From Hirudo medicinalis (Eukaryota; Annelida; Clitellata; Hirudinida; Hirudinidae): DNA of 64,000 nucleotides. Made by a program: the position numbers and the translations under genes. The stretch spans positions 314,529 to 378,528 of the forward strand of contig MPNW01000193.1 of NCBI GenBank assembly GCA_011800805.1, in the 5' to 3' direction. Below are positions 37,650 through 49,501 of the stretch, piece after piece. The notes beneath the pieces were generated by a model. It made no database searches and was not told where the DNA came from. It saw only the letters and a list, made by a program, of their open reading frames with translations. The stretch's first letter is position 1; every line of letters starts with the position of its first letter.

Positions 37650-40584
37650 TCAGCGGTCGTTCGACTTCAGCTGCGGCCTCACTCGTGCCACACATTGTCC
37701 TTTGGGCTTGTGGGGTGCAACGCCAAAAGCATTGAGAGGGTAGTCGAGGTAAGGCATTCCAACTGAGGGTGTCTGTCAATTAAATATGACAAGCTATTAC
37801 AAGTTCTTGAACGATAAGCTGACTGGCACATGGAGTGTGCACAGCAAAGTCGTGAGCAATCCAATTGCTGTCAGGCAAAATTCTATATCAAGACCAAAAA
37901 CTAAATTTTGAAGTATAAAGATTTTCTAAGATGGCCAAACAATGCTATTCTCACATTTTCATTGGGGTTGGCCAACATCCTTGGTGGTTCGACCATCCCC
38001 ATTACCAAGCAATTGATTTCTTGCATCAGCGAAGAGCAGATATTTGTAATCAAGCACAGAGTTTTATCCTCCGTAGATATGGAATGCACATAACCTGAAA
38101 GCATTGGTGGAATGATCAATCACATGGAAACTGATTAATAATATTAGTTGCAAATAAAAATTATTATTGGTAGTATTTGTAGTATTGTTGCTAATATTGT
38201 TATCATTAATTATTATTATTATTATTATTGTTGTTGTTAATAAGGATCATCACCTAGGCCTAAGCTTCTGCTTTTTGGACTTTCCTTTAAAAACATTGGC
38301 AACTCATCCGAGTTAAAATTCTCGATCTGAAAATTAAAAAAACATCGGTCTGAATGTTTTAACACAAAATTTCCTATTTGATCAGGTTTTTAAGTAAAAA
38401 AATAAAACTAAGAGAAGGTCAAACCGAATGATTTTCTATTATGCAGAGAGAACAGACACTCTTGCTAAACAGTTCTACAAGCAAATGTCTTGGCATATCC
38501 TTGTAGCTCGAGTAGAGTGCCAGCTTTTTATAGGAGAGAGTGTACAAGGGCACGCTGTTGCTCGAGTCTTCTTCATCTTCGATGAGAGATGACTTGTTGC
38601 CATTGACAAAATATGACATCAGTGAAAGGCTTCTGAAATCAGCTGCTGTGATGTTCTTAGAATACGATCTGCAATGACATTCATATGCCGTCAAGGTTTA
38701 AATAAAAATTAATTTTGCATCGATCGCTAGAAACTCACGCGTTTCGTTCGAAGGGAATTTGAAGCAAATGCCAAGAATATTTGAGGCATTCACTGCCATC
38801 TAAACATTTCTGAAAGGATTTCGAATGCAAATTTAGCATTTCATTTTTAAAAGAAAATTTTCTATTTCTGCTTTTTACTAAAATACAAATTTCAAAGTTA
38901 TATGACCTCAGACAAGAAACCTACATCGAAGGGATAATAGTCAGTCAGACCAGAAGCTAAATCGGTCACAAATTCCTGGGACATGTCAGGAAAGTTGTCT
39001 CTCGACGAAGGACCGCTCAGTTGCAAGACCATCGAGGGTCGGACGATTTCCACGATTCTGGCCAAAATGCTCACTCCAAGATCTGAAAATTGAATAGTTT
39101 GAGGAGAAATACTTTATACAATGTCTGAAATCAAACATGCAATCAATCAGTCTGACTTCTTGACCACCCCATTGTGTTGACCACAAGAGGAAGATGGGAA
39201 TAGTTTTTCCTGTAGCCATCCATCACAGACTCGATGCAATTGAGGTAGTGAACTGGATTCAGTTTGGCGTTAGTCATTCCAACAAAGTACATTCTTTTAG
39301 AATAAAATATTATTTTGCATTAAAGTATTTAATGAATTTTCATTGATTGCATATAATTTCTCACATTTCAGGTTTCCTTTGATGACAATAAGGTGGTCCT
39401 GCAATTGATATAATAATTCAGCAATGTTACTCAGTTTCCCCGGTTATGTAAATAAAAAACTATTTTAAGGTGTCATTTCATTTTAAAATGTTTAAGTTAA
39501 AACCAACCCAGAATGGGTTCGTGGATAGCATTGAGTCCTACGCATCCGGGCGGAATGAATTCAGTTTGTCCAATGTCACATTCCATAAATGCCACTTTCT
39601 CTAACCTCAATTAAATATTTTTCAAGTGTTAATACTGAATAATCATGATTTACTTTTTTTTACTTTATGTTTTAAATCACTAAAAGCAAGGGCATCAAAG
39701 TTAATTGATAATTAAAATATGAGAGGGTCGATGCTAACAGATTGAGAGTCCTATTGAGCAAATAACGAGCCAAGGTAGACTTTCCTGTGTTTTTGCCTCC
39801 ACACAACAACAAAATTGGAGTTTCATCTAAGAAATTTCAGTAAAGAATTTAAAACATTTAACATTGGTTAATAAAATTAACTACAATAAGAAAAAAGTCC
39901 AGCAGAGAATCGTTCAAACCTTTCTTAAGTGAATTTTCCCATTCCGAACAAATGTTCAAATATTCATCAGAAAAAGTGATGGAATCACTGCTTTTCTCCA
40001 AAACTTCGATATTCCGAGGATGAGAGAGGTGACTGAACCTTTCAATGTCACCCAAGAAGCTGAACTCAGTTGATGCTTCAGAAAGGAGAACAATACTAAG
40101 AGTAGATGGCTTGGTTTTCTCTTTGAGGAGACTAATTTTGTCACAGTCAACATTCAAAGCTTTCAACATTTTACGGATAGATTTTATGCTTAAATCATCA
40201 TCTGATGGCAATGCTGTTACTGTTAGCAATTTATGATGAGAGAAGGAATAGAGTCTGCATGGTCTGCTCTTTGGAGTGAATCTAGCACCATAAATTTCAA
40301 TGCATCCATGCAAGCATTGTATGATGCCCATGCCCTCAAAAGGTTTGCTTACATTTTCTTTCAAAAATAAGATTCGCTTTCCATCGTTCGTCACTTCAGA
40401 ACTGTTAATTCAAAAATTATGTATATAAATAAATATGTATCCGTATTAGTCATGTTTGTTCTTTAGAATTTACGATTTTTAATTGAGTTGCTTCACAACA
40501 AAATACAAACCAATATTTTGTTTCGGACACATTCACATTATGTTCGCTTGAAGATTTTTTCAACTTTTTGCGAGGAGGCGACAT
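37650..40584 (-). CDS. NOL9: NOL9/Grc3 polynucleotide 5'-hydroxyl kinase
   Basis: Nucleolar RNA 5'-kinase acting in ITS2 pre-rRNA processing. Exon 1 (from ATG 40,584) encodes a basic start, MSPPRKKLKK, suggesting nuclear targeting. The next exon (about 39,900-40,400) encodes the N-terminal domain (GIIQCLHGCIEIYGARF). Then come Walker A GGKNTGKSTLARYLLN at about 39,770-39,830 and VAFMECDIGQTEF at about 39,560-39,600. Further short exons follow near 39,380, 39,180-39,290, 38,930-39,080, 38,740-38,810, 38,430-38,670 and 38,260-38,330. C-terminal exons at 37,960-38,100 (GYVHSISTEDKTLCLITN) and 37,650-37,772 (VGMPYLDYPLNAFG, then the stop) match the domain after the kinase. Some internal exon edges are approximate. 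Lies 468 bp downstream of HENMT1 on the same strand. Confidence 0.88.
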
Positions 40585-41051
40585 TGATCTAACAGTTGAA
40601 TTTAGTTGATTATCGCTCAGACACGAATGTTTACAATAAACAATTATTTGTTTACAACGATGCTAGTAAAATCTTAAATTATTTGAAGTGGAGGATGGCC
40701 ACGCTCATCAGAATGCAGTTTCATTATTTGCCCTTCTAGATTTCATGAATTATTTTTGTCAGTTATCCTGCTGAGATCAACATTACTCAGCGTTGTTATG
40801 CAATGAACGCTCGTCTCGGTAGCGCCACCCGCACTTTATTCCTAAACAAGGTGACGACTTTTATGACCATCCAAAAAAATTTGATGGGCAGCTTATTTGA
40901 ACAAAGGGATGTGGCGAAAATTGCGAACACAAACGCAAGCAGAAAGAAATTTAAATTCAATCCCATTTTGGCAACTATTTCCAGACCAATTGATTCGATT
41001 TGCATCTTACAAGGAACAACATTTTTGAGAATAGCTAATCGTGACAGATCA

Positions 41052-43170
41052 TTAGACACCATGAAAATCCTCGTCAGAACTTGGTGCACCAATGTAATAC
41101 TTCACATACATTGCCTCATGCAGATTGAAATTATTTTCTTCAAGAAATTTCCTACGAAAATGATATAATTTGCCTTTTATAATCAAAAACAGTTATTATT
41201 ATTATTATTAAGCAGTCATCTAACCTCATGGCACCAACACCTCCAAAATAGTTTTGTATCGTCTCATTCTCCATTAACTTTTCAAAGGAAACGTAAACGA
41301 AATCATCGCACATCCAGGAATTGCAACCTTCTGAAATTCAGACTCAACAACTTTAATAACAAAGAGCTGACCACATGCACATTAACCTCAATTATTAAAA
41401 ATTTTTTAAAATATTTTCCACTACATTTATCTAAACAAATAAAACAAATTTCTAGTCTAACTAAGCACTAAACAAACCAGGCTTAGAAGGGGGTTCATCG
41501 AGACTTCCCAAGATTGAAGTTTCTGTCTCGAGTACAAAATAAATTTTACTGAGCACTCTGTTCTTTAAAAATGTCGGGTCTTCGTGCGGGTAGTCGATTT
41601 CGGCCATCTGAAAGAAGCAGACGATTCGTTAAACGTTCTGCAATAAGAAAGATCGCTATGTGAAAAGACAAGTGACAAATTATAAAACAACATATGCTCC
41701 AAACTGTACGTAACAATAACAATGAATATCATGATTTTGTAAATAATTATAAAAATAAGTGGTTGCATTGAAAATTTGGTGTATTTTTAATCATTAATTG
41801 TAATTATAATTAGCATTTCAAAACATTCGATCCAAATGTAACTTCCATTGCATATAAATGCAGTTTATATCACTGCAAATGTTATGGCACATGTTATGTC
41901 TGAAGCACTTTATGGGAGCAGTTTCCCAATCATCTAGTCATGTAATGTACTTAAACACAAGAGGATATTAATTAATAAAGACTGATGATGATAATAATAA
42001 TAATAACAACAGTAACAATAATAATAATAATTAATTATTAATGATTAATTTACAACTGACCATATCATGAGAAGATAATGGGTCAATATCCACTCTAATG
42101 AAATCAGAGGAAGCAAAATTTGACCTAAAAACAGCGATTTGTGAGCAAAAACCCACATTTGGGTGGGTGGGTGGAGGGTCCCCGACTCCATCAAACTCCA
42201 CTGAATATGGATATCCTCGTGTTATGCTTTCACACCTTGAAAATTGCATTTCAAACACTCAAATGTTGGACTTAAGAAAGCAATTAACAATACCTAATAT
42301 GGAAATAAATTGAAGATCTACAAGTAAACCAATTAAGATGTATCCAGAGTAAATACAGATTTATAATAATTTAATGCCATTACTTAAGCAAAATGTTGCT
42401 TGTCTCAATAAATAACTCACCACTGTGAAAACTCTCTTCTCGTCCACTCGAACTTGTGGTCGGGGTGTCGAAACTTACCCGACACGTTCCCAAACGCCAC
42501 GTTGAACTCGGCATTGGGGGTGGTGACGATGCACATTTGCGGCCTCAACGAAGAAAACACAACCTCTGGCAATTTGGCAAGATCCTCGCCGACCAGATGT
42601 TCAATGCTAAAATTAAAAGCATCTCACAAAGAATCCTAAAGAGCAGGGATTTATTCACAAGGATGGAAAAATTCTCTATAAATCCCTGCTACTGAAAAAG
42701 TTAAAAGCAGATAAGAGTAATAATTTAATCACATTACACTTCAGATAGTATCACAACATCGCAGCCTAGCATGATCTCATCCACCTCCAGCATACTTCCA
42801 TGCAGAAGAACAATCTTCAGAGGTTTAGACCGAGGAAACAGAGAGTTCCATGGAATTGGTCCTAATACATGAGCATTACTTTCCAACACAGCCTTTTCCA
42901 AGTCAATGCCGCAGATGAATTCTACGTGAGGAATTTCCTTCAGTTTCTTGATCAGTCGACATTCTGCACAACCAAGATCTAGCACCTTCAAGGAAAACGA
43001 TTTTGAGCATGAATTAAAATAGAAATGAAAACATTTGAGTCACCTACTCTTATGATATTCGTGCTGTCCTTTATGAGTTCAAGGATTTTCTTATCCCTCT
43101 GCACGTATAAAGAGGGGTTGAAAGCAATTCTTTCCCGTTCACTCTCAGAAGTTGCGTCGGCTTCTGCCAT
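41052..43170 (-). CDS. HENMT1: HENMT1 small-RNA 2'-O-methyltransferase
   Basis: Adds the 3'-terminal 2'-O-methyl group that protects piRNAs in animal germ cells. Exon 1 from ATG 43,170 gives MAEADATSESERERIAFNPS and LYVQRDKKIL. The exon at about 42,735-42,988 gives the SAM-binding motif VLDLGCAECRLIKKL and the acidic loop ICGIDLEK, and ends ILSEV. The next exon (about 42,430-42,603) continues IEHL, making the conserved metal-binding E-x-x-E-H motif (EVIEH) across the junction, then VTTPNAEFNVAF and HPDHKFEWTR. Terminal exons at about 41,540-41,608, 41,225-41,332 and 41,052-41,155 end SSDEDFHGV. The catalytic core looks complete. Head-to-head with Beclin-1, 563 bp apart. Confidence 0.92.
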
Positions 43171-43733
43171 TATTAATTCAGTTCCAAAGATTCATTCATA
43201 ACACGTTGTTCTATTCCGAAAGTAAACAAAATTGGTTCGCGCCTTTTAATATAAGACTATTAACTATGTAAGAGAGGTTTATCATATAGACATTAGTCTA
43301 CTTACACTATAAATTAATGTTATGTTATGTAATACGATGTTAAATTGCGATCATGACAGTTAATATTCCAATAAGCACATTTTATATAGTTTTAATGTCA
43401 CAATGTCGCTCCTTACTATAAAAGAATGATTTGGGAGTTTTGCAAATTTGACAATTTCCTAAACATGTGCCAAATCATATGAATTAACAAATCTGAGATT
43501 ATTAACTTAGAACGAACAATTCTTAAATTTCAGCTCTCAAGACCTAAGGTTTTAGCTTTATCTATTTTAATAACCTACAAATTATTGTGTGGTATATTCA
43601 TTAGATATTTTAAAATTAAGTTTTTATTACAAATTATGTATTTTTTTTAAACATCTGATGTACTTTAAAATGAGAGTAAACAAACCGAAGGCGAAGTTAA
43701 CACTGTTGGCAAATTACTGAAATTGAAGTCAAA
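43171..43733. promoter_or_regulatory. Putative shared promoter of HENMT1 and Beclin-1
   Basis: 563 bp separate the two divergent start codons. The stretch is AT-rich with no open frame. A bidirectional promoter is inferred from gene layout alone; no TATA box or initiator was assigned. Confidence 0.4.
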
Positions 43734-45779
43734 ATGCCTGGCAATTCAAAACCTTTAGTTAGTTTTATTTGCCAGAAATGTTCCCAACCTCTCAAATTGG
43801 ACCCATCTATTTCTGAGAGCAATCGGTTAAGTGGCGAACGTTAGTATTGTTAATATAAAAAAAAATCCCACAAAAGGCATTTATTTTGATTTTCTTATAT
43901 TTGTTGAAATGCACAGTTTTAACCAACAAAACCAGTGGTAATCCTGCCACTCCAAACGACCAGGTTCAAACAGCATCATCTGAAAGCCAGGTACTTGTTA
44001 CGTGTGTTAGATGGCTTTCATTCAAGTAACAGATATCCAACCTAAATTTAATAAATTGACTATACAGGAAATAATTAGTTTAATTAAATTATAAACATAA
44101 TCTTGTGGTTAATAAATTTTATGTTCAAATTCAGCAGATATTCGCTGAGGTCAAAGATGCTTCTGCAGAAATAAAAATCTTGCCAAGCTATCGACATCTC
44201 GACCATTCAACAGACCTATGCAATGACTTCACCATAGTTGGGATACCAGAAGTACAGACAGAAGAAGTTTTGAGCAGGAAGATGACAGTAAAATCACTAA
44301 ACAATATTGCATACATGAACAAAAACTGAAACCAAAGAGTTTAAAAAATCAAATTGAATGTGAAATTGATATTTGTAACATGAATTATTAGAATAAACAT
44401 TTTTTCCAGATGATATGCCACCTGTTCGACTTTCTTTCAGGACACACGGAAATCGATCATCCGCTCTGTGAGGTTAACATTTGACCCGTTCGTGTCGTGT
44501 CAAAGATGACATCGATGTTATTTGAGCGTCGTCTTTCATATCACATTGCACAATTCAAACCATTTCATTCCCAGAACATGTGACAAGCTTTGTAGCGACA
44601 TGTCGACATGTTACCATTTGTATTCGAGTCTGACTAAATGACCAACCATTATTGCACAATTTGGCTAATTAATGTGGTGCATCATCATAACTGATTTATT
44701 ACGACAATTATTTATTATTTATTTATTTATTATTACAAGATAATGTTTGTCATTGCAATCGTTCGGCGATCCAGGAATGCACGGACAACCTCCTCGACCA
44801 GCTTGATCGACAACTGAGTCAGGCTCAAAGTGAATACCAGAAGTACAGGTTGGTGTTTTGTGCAATGTTAATACGATTAACATCGCGTCAGTGTTTGAGC
44901 ACATTTATCGGCAGAGTAATTTCAGCAAATAAAGTTGTTGTTACTCATTCATTTCAATTAACATGCTGCAGCTATTTAACTCGCAATCATTAAAATATGT
45001 TGTTTTCTTGTTTTCGATCTTCAACCTTCGTCAAACTCTCGCCTGTCGAACATTTGAGCGGCTCGTCGATTTTTGACGAGCGGTGCTCCCGCACGGTCCG
45101 CCGGTCGAGACTTCCGCCCCCCTGCCACGGCGGCACGGATTCTGATCCCGTCGCGGGGGCACCGTCCCGATCGAATAAACGATTAATGTTTTCATTCATG
45201 CACGTCGATCTAAATGACGGCCAAAAATAATTCCATCAGCAAACTTCTGGAGAAATTCAATTCCATGAGTGAGGAGGCAGATTCTTCAAAACTGGATGAA
45301 GAACTGAAAAAAGTAAACGACATTTATTCAATGTCGACATGGTTCTTTACGATATATCACTGCAATTATATAATTTATTAACTGTTAAACTGTCGTTGTT
45401 GTTGTTGTAATCACATTACAGCCACAATTTTATCAATAATAACCTTGCACTGACATCGATCGTTTAGAATGTTTAAAACATTTAAAACATTTCAATATTT
45501 TGATTTACCTGCAATCACATGATTTGAACCCACCGATATCAGTTGGCAGAGGAAGAGGCACGTTTGGAGAGGGAAATGGCAGAAGTGGAGCGGAAGCAGA
45601 GGATTGCCACCGAGGAGTTGGCCAAGGAGAAGAAGTTGGCAGTCAGACACAAGGAGGAAAGTGCCAGGTCTTGATTTACGACAATAATAATAATGATGAT
45701 GATGATGATGATGATAACGATCCAGAGTTTGATTAGCATGGCTTATGTTCAACAGAACTTCAAGACCACACGATGATGA

Positions 45780-45811
<32 letters not shown>

Positions 45812-48555
45812 ATGATGATGGTGGTGGTGATGTTGACGGCACTGAGTTTTGTATCTTCAAGATAAGTATCAATTACATAATCACGTAGAAAACTATTGTA
45901 ACAAAGTTCTACCATGAAAAATATCTGAAATATTGAGGGTAACACTAACGGCAGTTGTCCTTCAATGTTGAAGATACCACGAACAGTACGAGGAGTACAA
46001 GAGACAACTCTTTGAATATGAGGATGCACAGAAGGGGTGAGCCGTTATTGTTGCTATTATTGTTGTTGTTGTTATTATTATTATTATTGTTGTCGTTATT
46101 GTTGTTGTCGTTTTTGCCGTTGTTAACATCATTATTATTTAAATCGCCACTGGAAACGAAACCAATAATTGCACAACAACCGTTCTTGTCGTTCGACCGA
46201 CCGTGATCGCGTCGAGCAGCATTAAAATAAGGTTCAACATTGCAGAGTCGACAGTCAGCTCAAGTACGCGGGCAGGCAACTGGAAAAATTGACGAAGACG
46301 AACGTCTTCAACGTGACATTCCACATTTGGTGAGACGACAGATGTTGTTGTAATTACCACAATAATTGTTGCAATAATTATAAATCTACTAAAATTAAAT
46401 AGTGCTTGTTAAGATTGTTGTAAGAGACCAATATTTATTATTATTATTATTACTATTAATTTATTAATAACTTGTGTATATTATAATTAGTAACAACAAT
46501 AGTAATAATATTGAGGATGAGAATGTTGAAGCTTATGAAAGCAGGAACGGCCATAGCGACAAAGGCCATGAAAAATGTAGTGGATCAAAAAAATTCATCT
46601 GCCAATTTTATCTGTAATGACTCCGTAGTTCTGGCGTCGGCCGCTCCTCTCGTTGGGAGCTCGGTTACAACAGAGAGACATCAACATTGCAAAATGTTGT
46701 AAAGATTTTAATAGTATTAATTAATATTAATTAATATTAATAAAATTAATAATATTAATATTATTATTAACGTTGACTTCAAGGCACGAGGGGCACTTTG
46801 GAACGATCAACGGTTTCAGGATGGGAAGACTGCCAGGCTTTCCTGTTAGTTTCGTGATTATTTTTGAATTTTCATGACTCCATTTTTCGTCGTACTACGT
46901 AACCCCATTACATAATTATGTAACGGTCGATACCAGACATGAGATGCTTGTCACTTGCACAAATCGGTTGTCGAGTTTTACTTGCTCACCAGCTCAAATG
47001 TTTGCATGCACCATCACACCATCACACAGTTGATATCTTTAGAGAAACATCGCTCATTACCTTTAAATGTTGGGACAGGTCGATTGGAATGAAATCAACG
47101 CAGGTTGGGGTCAAGCGGCTCTCCTACTTCATTCCCTTGCCAATAACATTGGACTCACCTTCAAGAAGTAATTACTGACATTATTATTGTTATTATTATT
47201 ATTATTATTATTACTATTATTGTTATTATTATTATTACTATTATTGTTGTTATTATTATTATTACTATTATTGTTATTACTATTATTATTATTATTATTA
47301 TTGTTATTGTTATTATTATTATTAATAATAGTTAATTTGTAATGCGCCATTTGCATAGCGTCAGAGGCGCCATTATTATTATTATTATTATTATTATTAT
47401 GCACTTATTAATGACAAGTGAATTTAATGTCGAAACGTCGGTCAATTAAGGTACAAGATCGTTCCCTATGGCAACCGGTCGTACATAGAATCGTTGATGG
47501 AGAGGAACAAGGAGTTTCCACTTTATGGGAGCGGAGGATTCAAGTTCTTCTGGGACACGAAGTTAGTCGACACGATGGCTTTATTTAAATGATTGAATTG
47601 CGAGAATAACGGGATTACAAATTAAGGTCGCTTAATTTATTCGAGTTTACTAACCAATGTGGCTTAATGTATTATAAGTTCGTTGGGGTTTTTCCTATTG
47701 TCAGGTGACTGTAATTTCTTTTTATTTTTTAGGTTCGACGACGGCATGGTTGCATTTCTCGACTGCTTGCAGCAGGTGGCGTTTTTATTTCGAAATTTAT
47801 TTTTATTGAAACATGAAACATCCCTATTGACAAGAATTAAACTCAATAAAAAGCCATCAGTCCCGACAAATTTTAATAATTAATTGCATAGTTAATTATT
47901 ATTAGGATGAAACATTAATCGTCAAAATGAATCTTAAGTTCATGGAGATGAATATTAAATAAGAAAATTATTAGACTGTGATATTACAATACAATTATCA
48001 ATTTACAACTGAAATGAACAAACTGATTCTTCCTCAGTTTAAAGAGGAGTTGGAGAAGAGAAATCCAGACTGCTGTCTGCCGTACAAGATGGACAACGGT
48101 CGGATACAGCACTCCAAGACCGGAATCCAGTACACCATCAAGTAGTTTACTGTTACTATATTGCTATTCTATATTGTATCGCTTTATAAATTCATCTATT
48201 CACCTGATGTACATTGACATCCTGCAACCCACCACTGTTTTCTTGGATTCCACCAATTTTAACCCTCAATCCACCCATAATGTATGTATTGATCTGTCCA
48301 TGCATCCTCTCATTCATTGTATTTATTTCCTTCATAATCAGGGTGCTCTTGAACTCCGAAGAGCAGTGGACAAAAGCTTTGAAGTTGATGCTCACAAACC
48401 TCAAGTGGGGGCTGGTTTGGGTGGCTGCCGATGGGTGCCCCATCAGTGGTGAGGAGATGGAAACCATCTCCGAGACTCCTGAGGACAAAAGCGACAGCAG
48501 CCTCACCGGTGCAAAACCATCCGAGAAAATTCGCACAAGAAACAAAATCGCCTGA
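43734..48555 (+). CDS. BECN1: Beclin-1, core subunit of the Vps34 PI3-kinase complex
   Basis: Scaffold for autophagy and endosomal PI3-kinase complexes. Exons: 43,734-43,839, 43,917-43,990, 44,135-44,287, 44,410-44,472, 44,775-44,848, 45,240-45,312, 45,543-45,667, 45,974-46,036, 46,246-46,329, 46,784-46,841, 47,079 to about 47,168, 47,451-47,561, 47,732-47,778, 48,040-48,138 and 48,343-48,555. The N-terminus has the CQKC zinc-knuckle-like pair ([15 protein letters not shown]). A BH3 segment is followed by a coiled coil ([18 protein letters not shown]). The BARA domain carries [21 protein letters not shown], the aromatic finger KFFWDTK and [16 protein letters not shown]. The usual C-terminus is replaced by a polar tail of about 45 residues after WVAA. 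The BH3 Gly-Asp pair is not conserved. Confidence 0.96.
45055..45180. repeat. GC-rich SINE-like fragment, copy 2, with hairpin
   Basis: Lies within a Beclin-1 intron. Bases 45,104-45,180 resemble 35,481-35,540 (shared blocks GACGGTG and CGAC-GGG on the minus strand). Just upstream, at about 45,060-45,082, GCTCGTC pairs with GACGAGC across a short AT loop. Much more GC-rich than its surroundings. Confidence 0.45.
45685..45830. repeat. (GAT)n/(GGT)n microsatellite flanking copy B fragment
   Basis: Trinucleotide arrays on both sides of the 45,714-45,769 fragment, inside a Beclin-1 intron. The His- and Ser-rich minus-strand frames are artefacts. Confidence 0.8.
45714..45769 (+). pseudogene. Unidentified coding-like fragment, dispersed copy B
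   Basis: Encodes [19 protein letters not shown], nearly the same as the minus-strand fragment at 32,121-32,177, then hits a stop in the GAT array. Intronic and clearly incomplete. Confidence 0.45.
47177..47400. repeat. (ATT)n microsatellites with a unique 40-bp spacer
   Basis: Two (ATT)n blocks in a Beclin-1 intron separated by a short unique piece at about 47,331-47,370. The poly-Asn minus-strand frame is an artefact. Confidence 0.9.
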
Positions 48556-49501
48556 TTCAAATAACATTCTTGACCTAAGCCATAAGCGTGATTGTACAAA
48601 TTATCTCAAGGAAATTTGAACTTCCTCTACGTTAGGAACTCATTGGCACCATTGTAACTATTTGATGTAAAAATATGGCATTCTGTTCTTATAAGTTTGC
48701 ATTAAACGGGTGTTTTTTAAAAGAGTCTTTTTTTTAAATGTATACTTATGCAGACGAAGCAATAAATCTAATCAAACGCAATAAACTTAAATCGATGAGG
48801 ATTTTGGGATTATTCAAGCAAAACAAGAAGTCGGTTAGTGGCGCGAACTGATAAATCTTGTTGCCAAAAACGATGATTTCTTAAAGGTTTATTTGTGAGA
48901 CCAGTTAGCCAGTATTTTTCTTTGTTTATAGTCGCCTGATCTGGCTCCTATCATGCAGGATGTTCAACGTAACTGAATTATTCAGTATTATCTGTTCTTG
49001 CGAAACACTACCATCCCCATTGATGTCCAACTAAATTAGTTCTATTGCTGGATTATTGATGGAGGAAACCCTATGTCTGGGATTCCTTTGCATAATGTGG
49101 GGTGACTAAGTCGACACTTTCAGTGTCAGAGAAATTGAGTTTTAGGAAATGCCGATTTTTTTTTATATAAAATTTCACGGACTTTGATAAAACTGTCTGA
49201 AAGAGGACTTTTATTAAACCCAAACGCTGAACACTGACAGAAACCCAACATGGCTAGCCAAACTAAATTGGATACAAATGTGGTCATAAATTTCACGTTT
49301 TTGAACTGAATGTTGGCAATCGAAACGTACCGATTCAATTATTTCAAATCGAATGAAATTTATAACACGAAATTTCGGAGAATATATTTGAGGTGCAAGA
49401 TACAGACTTAAAGCAAACTTTTAATCATGTTAAATCAGATTTTAATCTTTAGCTGAAATTTAAAAAAACTCCAAAAAGTATGTTCGGAAGAGACAGTTGA
49501 A
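48556..49501. other. Convergent 3' region, Beclin-1 to Disabled
   Basis: An ATTAAA hexamer at 48,701-48,706 is a candidate Beclin-1 poly(A) signal. No other coding frame supported. Confidence 0.45.

Noticed and set aside
37653..37752. Plus-strand exon candidate with TTTCAG acceptor and GAG|GTAAGG donor
   Set aside because: The minus strand here is the last NOL9 exon, which joins in frame and matches that family's C-terminus; the plus-strand sites are coincidental.
40803..41168. 121-residue plus-strand frame
   Set aside because: It is antisense to the HENMT1 last exon and its downstream region; no splice or domain support.
47129..47404. Poly-Asn protein on the minus strand
   Set aside because: Antisense translation of (ATT)n repeats in a Beclin-1 intron.
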